Assembly (NCBI RefSeq): GCF_008065135.1
Contig: NZ_CP042914.1
Coordinates: 5,189,404 to 5,253,403, forward strand
Length of the DNA stretch: 64,000 nt
Origin: Roseimaritima ulvae
GTDB taxonomy: Bacteria > Planctomycetota > Planctomycetia > Pirellulales > Pirellulaceae
Direction of reading: 5' to 3'
Shown: piece after piece, positions 8,966 through 18,691 of the stretch
How positions within the stretch are numbered: position 1 is the first letter of the stretch
How the letters are laid out: each line of letters starts with the position of its first letter
Position numbers and translations under genes: made by a program
Notes under the pieces: generated by a model
The model's database searches: none
What the model was told of the DNA's origin: nothing
What the model saw: only the letters and a program-made list of their open reading frames with translations

Positions 8966-9937
8966 ATGTCTGTCGCTCCTGAGATGACCGTGCAAGCCGT
9001 CGCCGAGCTATCGCGGCGAGTGATCGCCAACGTGGAACAGGCCATCGTTGGCAAACGCAAACAATTGGTGCTTTCGATGGTGGCCTGGCTGTCCGGGGGC
9101 CACGTCTTGCTGGAAGATGTACCGGGAGTGGCCAAGACAATGCTGGCACGGGCCCTGGCTCGCAGCCTGGGATGCCGGTTTAAACGCGTTCAGTGCACCC
9201 CGGACCTGCTGCCCAGCGACGTCACGGGAACTTCGATTTTTAATCAGAAGACCAGCGATTTCGAATTCCGTCCCGGCCCGATCTTTTCCCAAATTTTATT
9301 GGCCGACGAAATCAACCGGGCCACCCCGCGGACCCAGGCGGCACTGCTCGAAGCGATGGCCGAGGGTCGCGTGACGGTCGACGGCACGACGCATACGCTG
9401 CGGAAACCTTTTCTGGTCGTGGCCACACAAAACCCCATCGACCACGAAGGCACGTTCCCGCTGCCCGAAGCCCAACTGGACCGCTTTATGATGCGTTTCA
9501 GCCTGGGGTATCCATCGGCCGAAGAGGAACTGCGGATGCTGGAAATGTTGCAGTTCCGGCACCCCGTCGAAGGGCTCAAGGCGGTAGCCACGGCCGATGA
9601 GATGGTCGCCGCGCAGCAGGCCATCCGCCAGGTGCACGTGGACGAAAAAATCCGCCAGTACGTGCTACAGATCGTGCATGACTCACGGCAACACTCGGAT
9701 TTGGCGCTGGGCGGAAGCCCGCGGGCAACGATTGCCTTGTTTCGCTGTGCTCAGGCCATGGCGGCGATTCGCGGGCGTGCCTTTGTGGAACCCGATGATG
9801 TGAAACGAATCGTTGCACCGGTGATGACGCACCGCGTGATCGTGCGACCGGAAAGCCGGTTGCGGAAAGTCACGCCGGAAAAAATCGTCAGTGAAATCCT
9901 GTCCGAAATCGCTGTTCCCACGATCGCCGCCCCCTGA
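8966..9937 (+). CDS. MoxR family AAA+ ATPase
   Basis: 323 residues, cytoplasmic. Walker A is the variant VPGVAKTMLA, Walker B is LLADEINRATPRTQAALLEAM, and the sensor ATQNPIDHEGTFPLPEAQLDRF is the MoxR hallmark. MoxR ATPases act as chaperone-like activators, usually with a DUF58 protein and VWA proteins in cell-envelope or stress functions. Its stop overlaps the start of the next gene (TGATG at 9935-9939), so the two are translationally coupled. Confidence 0.93.
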   Translation: MSVAPEMTVQAVAELSRRVIANVEQAIVGKRKQLVLSMVAWLSGGHVLLEDVPGVAKTMLARALARSLGCRFKRVQCTPDLLPSDVTGTSIFNQKTSDFEFRPGPIFSQILLADEINRATPRTQAALLEAMAEGRVTVDGTTHTLRKPFLVVATQNPIDHEGTFPLPEAQLDRFMMRFSLGYPSAEEELRMLEMLQFRHPVEGLKAVATADEMVAAQQAIRQVHVDEKIRQYVLQIVHDSRQHSDLALGGSPRATIALFRCAQAMAAIRGRAFVEPDDVKRIVAPVMTHRVIVRPESRLRKVTPEKIVSEILSEIAVPTIAAP

Positions 9938-11397
9938 TGGCCCACGCTCACCCTAACGCCGACCCCAGCAGCAAGCCTAGCAGCGGCGCTGCCGACGACC
10001 GTCTGGGCGATGAAGACCTGCCGGCCGCCGCGGAGCCTCCGCCGGCAACGACGGCCACCGTCAGCGACGACCGCGGCCCGGTGAGTCTGCTGGGCTGGGC
10101 GGCGATCGTGGCCTCGTTGCTGTTGCTGGGGATGCTGTTTGGCGCCGCGCTATGGCTGTACGCCGCGTATGCCGCAGTAGGGATGCTGCTGGCGAATCGG
10201 CTGTTGGCGCAGGCCTGGAGTCGCAGCGTGACGGCCGTACGCACCGCCGGAATGCTGGAAGTGGAAGTCGGGGCCGTGGTGCCGATCGAAATCGAAGTCC
10301 GCAATACGGGCCGGTTGCCGATCGTTTGGATGCTGGCCGAAGATCTGCTGCCCCGCAAAGCGTTGATGTACAACCCGCCGGCGCTGGAGGTCGAAGGAGA
10401 ACGGTTGCAGGTGTTTTTGCTGCCGCCGGGCGCCAGTCGGTTCGTGCGATATCGCCTCCGCTGCAACCGTCGCGGCTATTACCAAATCGGTCCCACTGTG
10501 CTGGAAACCGGCGACCTGATGGGGCTGCATCGCCGTTACCGTGTGGGCGCCACGCCGCAGTACTTGATGGTGATGCCGCACACGGTAGCGTTGAGCGGGT
10601 TCGACGTGGCCTCGCGGCGGCCCATCGGTGAGGTCCGAATTCGCGAACGGATTCTGGAAGACCCCTCGCGGCTGCAGGGCATCCGGCAGTGGCAGCCCGG
10701 CGATGCGATGCGGCAAGTCCATTGGGCGGCCACGGCACGCACCGGCCAGCTTCACAGCAAAATCTACGAACAGACGTCGGTCGCTGGCGCCACGCTGGTG
10801 ATCGACTTGCATCGTGCCAGCAATCCCGCCCGGCACGAACCCGTGCGGACAGAATTGGCGATCACCATGGCCGCTTCGATCGCCGAGGCGTTGTATGAGA
10901 TGAATCAACCGGTGGGCTTGGTTAGCAACGGTCGCGACGCCGCCGACCGCATTCGGGGGGAAGGCTGGGCGGGCGACTTTCGCACCCGCGCGATCGCCCA
11001 GCAGCAGGCCAGGATGAAGTCCGACGACGATCGCTTGCGTCCCGTGGTGCTGCCGGCCGGTCGCGGCCCGGTCGCCTTCCGCGATCTCCAGCGCCAACTA
11101 GCTCGACTGGAACGCACCGATGGGTTGACGCTGGCCGAACTGCTCATTGAGAGCGAACACCGACTGGCCCGCGACACGACGCTGCTACTGATCCTGCAGC
11201 GCTGCAGCGACGCCACGGCCGTCGCCGTGCTGGGTATGGCCCGTCGCGGCTGGGCCGTCAGCGTGATCATCAATACCTTCGACCAGCACGAATTTTCCAC
11301 CGCCGCCGGGCCGCTGGTCGCCGGGGGGGTTGCGGTCATGCATCTGCAAAACGAGGAAATGTTGCCAAGTGTCTGCCGGCAGGTGGTGCTGCGATAG
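9937..11397 (+). CDS. DUF58 domain membrane protein, MoxR partner
   Basis: 486 residues. A low-complexity cytoplasmic N-terminus (1-45) is followed by a hydrophobic hairpin at about 50-92, then a beta-rich segment and the DUF58 core with IRQWQPGDAMRQVHWAATAR near residue 250. A VWA-like C-terminal half follows. It overlaps moxR by one base, the classic MoxR-DUF58 pair, but no transglutaminase or VWA gene follows. A second, shorter DUF58 protein lies at 54767-55660. The client is unknown. Confidence 0.9.
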   Translation: MAHAHPNADPSSKPSSGAADDRLGDEDLPAAAEPPPATTATVSDDRGPVSLLGWAAIVASLLLLGMLFGAALWLYAAYAAVGMLLANRLLAQAWSRSVTAVRTAGMLEVEVGAVVPIEIEVRNTGRLPIVWMLAEDLLPRKALMYNPPALEVEGERLQVFLLPPGASRFVRYRLRCNRRGYYQIGPTVLETGDLMGLHRRYRVGATPQYLMVMPHTVALSGFDVASRRPIGEVRIRERILEDPSRLQGIRQWQPGDAMRQVHWAATARTGQLHSKIYEQTSVAGATLVIDLHRASNPARHEPVRTELAITMAASIAEALYEMNQPVGLVSNGRDAADRIRGEGWAGDFRTRAIAQQQARMKSDDDRLRPVVLPAGRGPVAFRDLQRQLARLERTDGLTLAELLIESEHRLARDTTLLLILQRCSDATAVAVLGMARRGWAVSVIINTFDQHEFSTAAGPLVAGGVAVMHLQNEEMLPSVCRQVVLR

Positions 11398-11452
11398 CAA
11401 CTGACAATTCCCCCTAACGCACCAAAATCGGTTATCTTACGTAGAACGCTGG

Positions 11453-11479
11453 AACGGCAAATTTTTCGAACTTGCCGTT
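11453..11479 (+). terminator. Hairpin after the moxR-DUF58 operon
   Basis: AACGGCAA at 11453-11460 is complementary to TTGCCGTT at 11472-11479, with an 11-base loop. It lies 55 bp after the DUF58 stop and upstream of the protease gene. There is no U-tract, so a terminator role is tentative. Confidence 0.4.
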
Positions 11480-11592
11480 ATCTGCCGGCTTTCTTACCAT
11501 TCCACCGGCGTGTTACCGCCCCGCTGACAGCGAAAAATCTTAAAACAAAATCTCAAAGCCCTGCCAACCTTTTCTCAATACGGATTAAACGT

Positions 11593-13650
11593 ATGCATCT
11601 TCACGCTGGTCGTTTCGGTTTTCGGTCCCTTGTCTTGGTTGCGGCCGCCGCCGCGATGCTCAGCTGCCCCTGTCCGTCGCAAGCCGAAGGGTTGCCTGGG
11701 GCGACGGCCAAAGATAGCCAAGTGGCCAAGATCGTTTCCTTGCTGATGCCGCGGCGACATATTTCCCGCCGCGAAGTCGACGATCAGGCCAGTGAACGAG
11801 CGTTGGGGTTGTACCTCAAATCGCTCGATCCGATGAAGCTGTATTTCTATCAGTCGGACTACGACGATTTCACACAGTACGAGACCACGCTGGACGATTA
11901 CGTCCGCAAAGGCGACCTGTCGGTCACCTACAAAATTTTCAACCGCTTCCTAGAACGGGTGGACGAGCGTGTCAAAACGGCCAACGAACTGTTGGATCAG
12001 GAGCATGATTTCGATCGCGAAGAATCGATTGTGATCGACCCCGAAGCGACCCGTTATCCGCTGAATGCCGACGAAGCTCGCGATCGCTGGCGCCGCCAGA
12101 TCAAATACAATCTGTTGGACCTGAAAGACGAAGGCAAAGAGGGAGAGGAAGCGATCGAACAACTGCGTCGCCGCTACAACCGCTACGCCCGCCGTTGGCA
12201 CCAGACCGACACCGACGACGTGTTGGAAATTTTCCTGACTTCGATCACCAGCTCTTACGATCCCCACACCACCTACATGTCGCCCAGTTCGCTGGAAGAC
12301 TTTGAGATGCTGATGCGGCTGAGCCTGGACGGCATCGGAGCAGCGCTGCGTGAGAAAGACGGCTACACCGTGGTCACCAACATCATCCCCGGTGGCGCGG
12401 CCGCCAAACATGGCAAGCTGAAAGAAGACGACTACGTGGTCAGCGTCGGCCAAGGCGAAGACGGGGAAATGGTCGACATCGTCGAAATGCCGCTGAAGCA
12501 AGTGGTCAGCATGATCCGCGGCAAAGCGGGCACGACGGTCCGCTTGGGCGTCAAACCCGGCGGCGTCGGCGACGTGGAAATCTACAAAATCGTGCGTGCC
12601 AAAGTTCAATTGGAAGACAGCGCGGCTCGCGGCCAAGTCATCGAGCATAAGGGCAGCGATGGCAAAGTCATGAAGATCGGCTACATCAACCTGCCCAGCT
12701 TCTACATGGACATGGAAGCCGCTCGACAAAACCGCCGCGACTACCGCAGCAGCACCCGCGACGTACGACGCATTTTGGATGACTTCCGTGAGCAGGGCGT
12801 CGAATGCGTGACGCTGGACTTGAGCAAGAACGGCGGCGGCAGCCTGACCGAAGCGATCAGCTTGACCGGGTTGTTCATCGACCAGGGCACCGTGGTGCAG
12901 GTCAAAAACGCCGATGGCTCGGTCGACCAGTACGACGACGAAGAGCGAGGCGTGGCCTGGGACGGCCCGCTGGTTGTGATGACCAGCCAGTTCAGTGCCA
13001 GCGCCAGCGAGATTCTGGCCGGTGCGATTCGCGACTACCGCCGCGGCTTGATCGTCGGTGACGAAAAAACCCACGGCAAAGGCACCGTGCAAACGCTAAT
13101 GGACCTGGCTCGCGAATTGTTGGGCACCAACCGCGAAAACTACGGAGCGCTAAAGGTCACGCTGCAGCAGTTCTACCTGCCCGATGGCGACAGCACCCAG
13201 AAGGAAGGCGTGCCGGCGGACGTGGTGCTGCCCAGCCTGACGACTTACATGGACATCGGTGAAGACGATCTTCAGTACGCCTTGGAACATGATCGTGTGC
13301 CCAAAGCCAATCATCATGTTTACAACATGCTGCCGCCCGATGTCCTTGGCGTCGTCCGCGCCCGCTCGACCGAACGAGTGGCCGAGAACGAAGAGTTCAT
13401 CGAACTGCAACGTCGTATCGACTCCTACCGGCGTCAAAAAGAAGAAAAATTCCTGTCCTTGGCTGAATCGGAATTCTTCGAGCGTCGCAAAGAACTGGAT
13501 GCGGACAAAGAGGAAGAGAAGGAAGCCCTCGATCAGCAGACGCCTGATGACGAAGTCTACCGCAAGTACTTCTACAACGACGAAGTGCTAAACATCGCCA
13601 AGGACTACACCGAAGGCCTCAAGCAGCAGAACCTGGCCCACGCCGGTTAG
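11593..13650 (+). CDS. prc: Carboxy-terminal processing protease (Prc/Tsp, S41 family)
   Basis: 685 residues with a signal peptide (about 1-32, SLVLVAAAAAMLSCPCPSQA). The order is an N-terminal helical Tsp domain, a PDZ domain at about 245-335, and the S41 protease core with catalytic Ser in TSQFSASASEILAGA (about 475) and Lys in GDEKTHGKGTVQ (about 500). A long charged C-terminal region with DUF3340-like character follows. It degrades or trims periplasmic proteins from the C-terminus. The length is that of Gram-negative Tsp rather than the shorter CtpA type. It is transcribed alone after a 195-bp gap. Confidence 0.9.
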   Translation: MHLHAGRFGFRSLVLVAAAAAMLSCPCPSQAEGLPGATAKDSQVAKIVSLLMPRRHISRREVDDQASERALGLYLKSLDPMKLYFYQSDYDDFTQYETTLDDYVRKGDLSVTYKIFNRFLERVDERVKTANELLDQEHDFDREESIVIDPEATRYPLNADEARDRWRRQIKYNLLDLKDEGKEGEEAIEQLRRRYNRYARRWHQTDTDDVLEIFLTSITSSYDPHTTYMSPSSLEDFEMLMRLSLDGIGAALREKDGYTVVTNIIPGGAAAKHGKLKEDDYVVSVGQGEDGEMVDIVEMPLKQVVSMIRGKAGTTVRLGVKPGGVGDVEIYKIVRAKVQLEDSAARGQVIEHKGSDGKVMKIGYINLPSFYMDMEAARQNRRDYRSSTRDVRRILDDFREQGVECVTLDLSKNGGGSLTEAISLTGLFIDQGTVVQVKNADGSVDQYDDEERGVAWDGPLVVMTSQFSASASEILAGAIRDYRRGLIVGDEKTHGKGTVQTLMDLARELLGTNRENYGALKVTLQQFYLPDGDSTQKEGVPADVVLPSLTTYMDIGEDDLQYALEHDRVPKANHHVYNMLPPDVLGVVRARSTERVAENEEFIELQRRIDSYRRQKEEKFLSLAESEFFERRKELDADKEEEKEALDQQTPDDEVYRKYFYNDEVLNIAKDYTEGLKQQNLAHAG

Positions 13651-13668
13651 GGGCAGCAAGGTAGCCAT

Positions 13669-13757
13669 GTAGGCCGGAACAAGCCGTGCGCTGTTCCGGC
13701 ATGGCCAACCAAACGGCAACACCCTGCCGGAACGGCGCACAGCTTGTTCCGGCCTAC
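13669..13757. terminator. Large inverted repeat between convergent prc and tsaD
   Basis: A 32-base arm at 13669-13700 (starting GTAGGCCGGAACA) is the reverse complement of 13726-13757 with two mismatches, separated by 25 bases. The left arm also folds by itself (GCCGGAACA/TGTTCCGGC). Placed between two convergent genes it can act as a bidirectional terminator. It starts with the same GTAG edge as the smaller repeats. Confidence 0.6.
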
Positions 13758-13786
13758 TGCCTCACAGCAAGAAATTCCCACCCGTT

Positions 13787-14809
13787 CTACCGGCCTCGCT
13801 GCAGGCCGGGTTGGATGTCGATCGATAGCGGAGCAAAATCTTCGATCGCTAGTTTTTCCAGCGCGATCGCTCCCATCACCGCGTTGTCGGTGCAGAGTTC
13901 CGGCGGGGCCACGATCAGCTCGAAACCGTCTTCGTCGGCGGCTTGCTGCAGGGCCGCTCGCAGCACTCGGTTGGCGGCCACGCCGCCGCCCACACACAAC
14001 CGCTCCGCCCGGCTGTCGGTCACCGCGCGGCGGCTCTTGGCCACCAGCACATCGATCACCGCTTGCTGAAACGAGGCGCAGATGTCGGCGACTTGCTGGG
14101 CCGACAGATCCAGTTGCGAAAAGTCTTTTTCGCCCGGTCCCACCAGTTCGTACCGCACGGCGGTTTTGAGACCGCTGAAGCTGAAATCGAAATTTGGTTT
14201 ATTGAGCAGCGAACGCGGAAACGAAAACGCTTTGGGGTCGCCTTCGAGGGCGGCTCGCGAAACGGCCGGACCACCGGGGAAGTCCAATCCCAGCATGGCG
14301 GCTACCTTGTCAAACGCTTCGCCCGCCGCGTCGTCGATGGTGCCGCCCAGATAACGCAGCTCCAGCGGGCCGCGGCAATCGTACAAACTGGTGTGGCCGC
14401 CGCTGACAATCAAGCCCACACAGGGATAGATCGACGTTTCGCGACCCAGTTGGCAGGCGTAGATATGAGCGTAAAGATGATTGATGGCGATCAAAGGTTT
14501 TTGCCAAGCGATGGCCAGCGTCTTGGCGGCCGTCAAGCCGATCAGCAGCGAACCGGCCAGGCCCGGGGTCTGAGCAACGGCGATCGCACGCAACTGCTCG
14601 GGGGGGATACCCGCCTCCGCTAGCGCCATCTCGATCACCGGCAGGATCCGTTCGACGTGGGCGCGCGCGGCCACTTCGGGTACCACCCCGCGGAATTGTT
14701 CGTGCAATTCGGTTTGCGTTGCCAGGGCGGAGCCCATAACCTGCCCATCGTCGGCAATTACCGCCGCAGCCGTCTCGTCGCAAGTCGATTCAATTGTCAG
14801 AATAGCCAT
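13787..14809 (-). CDS. tsaD: tRNA N6-adenosine threonylcarbamoyltransferase
   Basis: 340 residues, the usual TsaD length. The N-terminus IESTCDETAAAVI, the iron-binding His pair in NHLYAHIYA (about 110-115), ISGGHTSLYD-type VSGGHTSLY, and GGVAANRVLR all match the Kae1/TsaD family. It transfers the threonylcarbamoyl group to A37 of ANN-decoding tRNAs in the cytoplasm. It is divergent from rsmG across 92 bp, so both essential translation genes may share one promoter region. It is convergent with prc. Confidence 0.95.
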   Translation of the reverse strand: MAILTIESTCDETAAAVIADDGQVMGSALATQTELHEQFRGVVPEVAARAHVERILPVIEMALAEAGIPPEQLRAIAVAQTPGLAGSLLIGLTAAKTLAIAWQKPLIAINHLYAHIYACQLGRETSIYPCVGLIVSGGHTSLYDCRGPLELRYLGGTIDDAAGEAFDKVAAMLGLDFPGGPAVSRAALEGDPKAFSFPRSLLNKPNFDFSFSGLKTAVRYELVGPGEKDFSQLDLSAQQVADICASFQQAVIDVLVAKSRRAVTDSRAERLCVGGGVAANRVLRAALQQAADEDGFELIVAPPELCTDNAVMGAIALEKLAIEDFAPLSIDIQPGLQRGR

Positions 14810-14901
14810 TCCGCCAGTTTGTTAGCTGTGAGGCTGCCCTCCAAGGGGGCATTGCGGTCAATTCCATTCCATCCTTTTATTTCACCCGTGGGAGTTTCCC
14901 T

Positions 14902-15561
14902 TTGCCGATTGATCCTGAATTTGCCACCGCTCTCCAGCAGGCCGGCTACGACATCCCCCAGCCCCAGGCGGAGCAAATCGAACAGTACGTGCGGTTGCTG
15001 TGGGAATGGAATGAGCGATTGAACCTGACCCGGCACACCGACTGGGAGACCTTCGTCAACCGCGACCTGCGGGATGTGATGCACCTGGCGCCCTTGATCG
15101 AACCCGGCGAAGAGGTGTTGGACCTGGGTTCGGGCGGCGGCGTGCCGGGGATCCCCTTGGCCATCCTGCGGCCGGACGTCTCGGTGTCACTGGCCGAATC
15201 GGTGGGCAAACGGGCTGCGGTGCTGAATACCTTCGTGGAAGAATTAAACCTGCCTGTGGCCGTTTACGCCGCTCGTGGCGAAGACCTGATGGAAGATTTT
15301 CGCTTCGAATCCATCGTGGTGCGGGCCGTCGGCTCGATGCTAAAGCTGTGCACCTGGATGCAACCTCACTGGGCTTCGATCGGCCGTTTGCTGGTGATCA
15401 AAGGGCCGAAATGGATCGAAGAACGGGGCGAAGCTCGACATCACGGTGCGATGGAGACCCTGCAGCTCCGCAAGCTCGCCAGTTACCCCTTGGGCGACGG
15501 CGAAAATGAAGGCGTCGTGCTGCAAATCACGCATCGCGGCAATCCGAAATACGCCGAATAG
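14902..15561 (+). CDS. rsmG: 16S rRNA (guanine527-N7)-methyltransferase
   Basis: 219 residues. The SAM-binding motif DLGSGGGVPGIPLAI and the N-terminal LLWEWNERLNLTRHTDWE are diagnostic of RsmG/GidB, which methylates G527 of 16S rRNA. The start is TTG at 14902, with GGAG 7 bases upstream. The next gene, cysD, follows by 77 bp and is functionally unrelated. Confidence 0.93.
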   Translation: MPIDPEFATALQQAGYDIPQPQAEQIEQYVRLLWEWNERLNLTRHTDWETFVNRDLRDVMHLAPLIEPGEEVLDLGSGGGVPGIPLAILRPDVSVSLAESVGKRAAVLNTFVEELNLPVAVYAARGEDLMEDFRFESIVVRAVGSMLKLCTWMQPHWASIGRLLVIKGPKWIEERGEARHHGAMETLQLRKLASYPLGDGENEGVVLQITHRGNPKYAE

Positions 15562-15638
15562 CGGGTGTCTGCCCGATTCGCCTCGCAGCGTCTATACTCT
15601 CCGATCTGTCGCCCGTTTCCCGTAAATGACTAGCCAGA

Positions 15639-16550
15639 ATGCCTGACTACAACCTTACTCACCTGAAGCAGTTGGAAGCCGAGAGCATCCACATTATCCG
15701 CGAAGTGGTTGCCGAGTTTCAGAAGCCGGTGATGCTGTATTCGGTCGGCAAAGATTCCGCGGTCCTGGTCCATCTGGCCCGCAAAGCCTTCGCTCCGGCC
15801 AAGCCGCCGTTTCCGCTGATGCATGTCGACACGACTTGGAAATTCCGGGAAATGATCGAATTTCGCGAGTCTTACGCGCGGAAAGAGCTGGGTCTGGACC
15901 TGATCGTCCACATCAACGAAGAGGGCCGCAGCCACGACATCAAGCCCTGGGAAGACAGCGAGCGGCACACCGAGCTGATGAAGACCGACGCGCTCAAAGC
16001 CGCTCTCGACAAGTACGGATTCGACGCCGCCTTCGGGGGGGCACGCCGCGACGAGGAAAAGAGCCGCGCCAAAGAACGCGTGTTCAGTTTCCGTGACAAA
16101 CGGCATCGCTGGGATCCTAAAAACCAACGCCCCGAACTGTGGAACCTGTTTAACGCACGGGTTAACAAGGGCGAATCGATCCGTGTATTCCCGATGAGCA
16201 ACTGGACGGAACTGGATGTCTGGCAATACATCCACTTAGAAGAAATCCCCATCGTGCCGCTGTACTTCGCCGCCGAACGTCCGGTGATCGAACGCAACGG
16301 CACCCTGATCATGCTGGACGACGACCGGATACCGCTGGAACCCGGTGAAAAACCCCAGATGCGCAAAGTGCGATTCCGCACCCTGGGCTGCTATCCGCTG
16401 ACCGGCGCGGTCGAATCCGACGCCACCACCCTGCCGCAGATCATTCAGGAAATGCTGCTCACCCGCACCAGCGAACGCCAGGGGCGGGTGATTGACCAGG
16501 ACGAAGGCGGCGCGGGCATGCAGAAGAAGAAAGAACGCGGTTACTTCTAA
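15639..16550 (+). CDS. cysD: Sulfate adenylyltransferase subunit 2
   Basis: 303 residues, full length for CysD. The PP-loop-like pyrophosphatase motif [14 protein letters not shown] is near residue 30-43, and [32 protein letters not shown] and [14 protein letters not shown] are family signatures. With CysN it makes adenosine 5'-phosphosulfate from sulfate and ATP. It sits 102 bp before cysNC. No APS/PAPS reductase lies nearby, so the product may serve sulfur assimilation elsewhere or sulfation. Confidence 0.96.
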   Translation: MPDYNLTHLKQLEAESIHIIREVVAEFQKPVMLYSVGKDSAVLVHLARKAFAPAKPPFPLMHVDTTWKFREMIEFRESYARKELGLDLIVHINEEGRSHDIKPWEDSERHTELMKTDALKAALDKYGFDAAFGGARRDEEKSRAKERVFSFRDKRHRWDPKNQRPELWNLFNARVNKGESIRVFPMSNWTELDVWQYIHLEEIPIVPLYFAAERPVIERNGTLIMLDDDRIPLEPGEKPQMRKVRFRTLGCYPLTGAVESDATTLPQIIQEMLLTRTSERQGRVIDQDEGGAGMQKKKERGYF

Positions 16551-16652
16551 CCCCCGCCTGCTTGGCCCCCCAGCCAAGTCCGCCACCAAGTCGCTTGGTC
16601 CCCCGGGCCGAGTAGCCAGCAAACGTCTCTCCCGACTCCTTTCAAATCCATC

Positions 16653-18596
16653 ATGTCGCACCAATCCGAACTGATCGCCACCGATATCGACGCTTACCTG
16701 AAGCAGCACGAGCACAAGCAGCTGTTGCGGTTCATCACTTGTGGCAGCGTCGACGATGGCAAGAGCACGCTGATCGGCAGGCTGCTGTTTGATTCGAAGA
16801 TGCTGTACGAGGACGAGCTGTCCAAGATCGAAAGCGATTCGGTCACGCAGGGTTCGGCGGGCGGCAAATTCGACCCCGCTTTGGCGACCGACGGCCTCAA
16901 AGAAGAACGCGAACAGGGCATCACCATCGATGTTGCCTACCGCTACTTCAGCACCGCCAAACGCAAATTTATTATTGCCGACACACCGGGCCACGAGCAG
17001 TACACCCGGAATATGGCCACCGGCGCCAGCTCCGCCGACTTGGCGGTCATCCTGATCGATGCCCGACACGGCGTGCTGACCCAGACCCGCCGCCACAGCT
17101 TTATCGTTTCGCTGTTGGGCATCCGGCACGTGGTCGTGGCCATCAACAAAATGGACCTGGTCGATTTCAGCCAGCAGCGGTACGAAGAGATCTGCGAAGA
17201 CTACCGCTCCTTCGCGGCCCGCTTGGACCTGCCCGACCTGCACTTCATTCCGATCAGCGCCCTCAATGGCGACAACGTGGTCGACTCCAGCGAAAACATG
17301 CCCTGGTACAAGGGCAGCACGCTGATGAACTTCCTGGAAACGGTTTACATCGGTTCGGACCGCAACCTCCGCGACTTTCGTTTCCCCGTGCAGTACGTCA
17401 ACCGCCCGAACCTGGACTTCCGAGGTTTTTGCGGCACCATCGCTTCGGGCATTATCCGTCCAGGCGAAGAGGTAATGGTGTTGCCCAGCCGTCAAACCTC
17501 GAAAGTTAAATCGATCGAAACCTTTGAAGGCCCGATCGACGAAGCCTACACGCCGCTGTCGGTAACGCTGACGCTGGAAGACGAAATCGACGCCAGCCGG
17601 GGCAACATGATCGTCCGCAGCGGGAACGTGCCCCGCAGCGCCGACACGGTGAACGCCATGATCGTGTGGATGAACCAGGACGCCATGATCCCCGGCAAGA
17701 CGTACCTGTTCAAACACACCACCCAGACCCTGCCCGGCAGCATCGAAACGTTGAACTACAAGATCGACGTGAACTCGCTGCACCGCAGCCCCACCTCACA
17801 GTTGGAGTTGAACGAAATCGGGCGGGCCAGCGTGGCCTTCAACGGACCGATCCATTTCGACGCCTATCGCCGCAATCGCAACACCGGCGCCTTCATCATC
17901 ATCGACCGCATCTCCAACGCCACCGTCGGCGCGGGCATGATCCTGGACGGTGAAATCGATGAACAGCGGCGGGCCATTTGGGACGACGAAACCAGTGAAG
18001 CTCCCGACGATGGTGAAGGTCAACTGGCCAACGTCGGCGGCGAGGAGCGGGCTTCGCGATTCGGTCAGAAACCAGTCACCGTGCTGCTGACCGGGCTGAC
18101 CGGCAGCGGCAAAACCGCGATCGGCAACGCCTGCGAACGCAAGCTATTTGATGCCGGCCGCGCCGTGGCCATGATCGATGGCGAACGCGTCCGCAAGGGA
18201 CTCAGCGGCGACCTGGGCTTCTCGGTCCACGACCGCAGCGAAAACCTTCGCCGTTCGGCCCACTTGGCGCATACCCTGAACGACGCCGGGCTGATTTGCA
18301 TCGCCGCCTTTGTGGCTCCCAACGAAGCGGTCCGCCAAAAAGCGGCTGCCGTGGTCGGTCGCGATCGCTTCCTGGTTGTGCACGTGGCGACCTCGGTGGA
18401 TGTCTGCCGTCAACGCGACACCAAAGGCCAGTACGCCGAAGCGGACGCCGGCAAGCTGACCGAGTTCCCCGGCGTGACGGCGGTCTACGAGACGCCCGAC
18501 GCCCCGGACCTGGTGCTCGACGCGGCCAGCGATTCGATCGAAGCCTGTGCCGACGCAGTCATCGACCTAATCCGCGATCGCGGCTTCATCCGCTAA
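16653..18596 (+). CDS. cysNC: Bifunctional sulfate adenylyltransferase subunit 1/APS kinase
   Basis: 647 residues. The N-terminal GTPase (CysN) has GSVDDGKS at 31-38, [12 protein letters not shown] and NKMD, followed by EF-Tu-like beta domains to about 450. The C-terminal CysC domain (about 473-647) has [18 protein letters not shown] and [13 protein letters not shown] hydrolysis drives APS formation and CysC phosphorylates APS to PAPS. The serine found in the SFISP-type segment of many APS kinases is Ala here (AAFVAPNEA, about 550). This changes the phosphoenzyme position but is not proof of inactivity, because the ATP and APS sites look intact. Confidence 0.95.
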   Translation: MSHQSELIATDIDAYLKQHEHKQLLRFITCGSVDDGKSTLIGRLLFDSKMLYEDELSKIESDSVTQGSAGGKFDPALATDGLKEEREQGITIDVAYRYFSTAKRKFIIADTPGHEQYTRNMATGASSADLAVILIDARHGVLTQTRRHSFIVSLLGIRHVVVAINKMDLVDFSQQRYEEICEDYRSFAARLDLPDLHFIPISALNGDNVVDSSENMPWYKGSTLMNFLETVYIGSDRNLRDFRFPVQYVNRPNLDFRGFCGTIASGIIRPGEEVMVLPSRQTSKVKSIETFEGPIDEAYTPLSVTLTLEDEIDASRGNMIVRSGNVPRSADTVNAMIVWMNQDAMIPGKTYLFKHTTQTLPGSIETLNYKIDVNSLHRSPTSQLELNEIGRASVAFNGPIHFDAYRRNRNTGAFIIIDRISNATVGAGMILDGEIDEQRRAIWDDETSEAPDDGEGQLANVGGEERASRFGQKPVTVLLTGLTGSGKTAIGNACERKLFDAGRAVAMIDGERVRKGLSGDLGFSVHDRSENLRRSAHLAHTLNDAGLICIAAFVAPNEAVRQKAAAVVGRDRFLVVHVATSVDVCRQRDTKGQYAEADAGKLTEFPGVTAVYETPDAPDLVLDAASDSIEACADAVIDLIRDRGFIR

Positions 18597-18600
18597 ACAG

Positions 18601-18675
18601 GGTCGTCTTTCGCTCCGCCATGGTCGTTTTTCGCTCCGCGAAAACAACGTTCTGTTCGCGGAGCGAACAACGACC
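18601..18675. repeat. TCC/GGA triloop hairpins between convergent genes
   Basis: TTTTCGC-TCC-GCGAAAA (18628-18644) and TGTTCGC-GGA-GCGAACA (18653-18669) are flanked by GGTCGTT and AACGACC, so the block also folds as one larger stem. A partial copy is at 18601-18618. It starts just after the cysNC stop and lies before the convergent dehydrogenase, so a terminator role is plausible. Confidence 0.7.
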
Positions 18676-18691
18676 ATCGACTAACATGCCG

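Noticed and set aside
11950-13092. 380-codon open frame antisense to prc
   Set aside because: Overlaps a well-defined S41 protease; the composition is that of a reverse-frame shadow.
15575-15598. Promoter for cysD from TATACT at 15593
   Set aside because: The -10 box is good but no -35 box lies at proper spacing.
16236-17783. 515-codon open frame antisense to cysNC
   Set aside because: It mirrors the third-position GC bias of cysNC, has His/Val/Gly-rich shadow composition and no recognisable domain.
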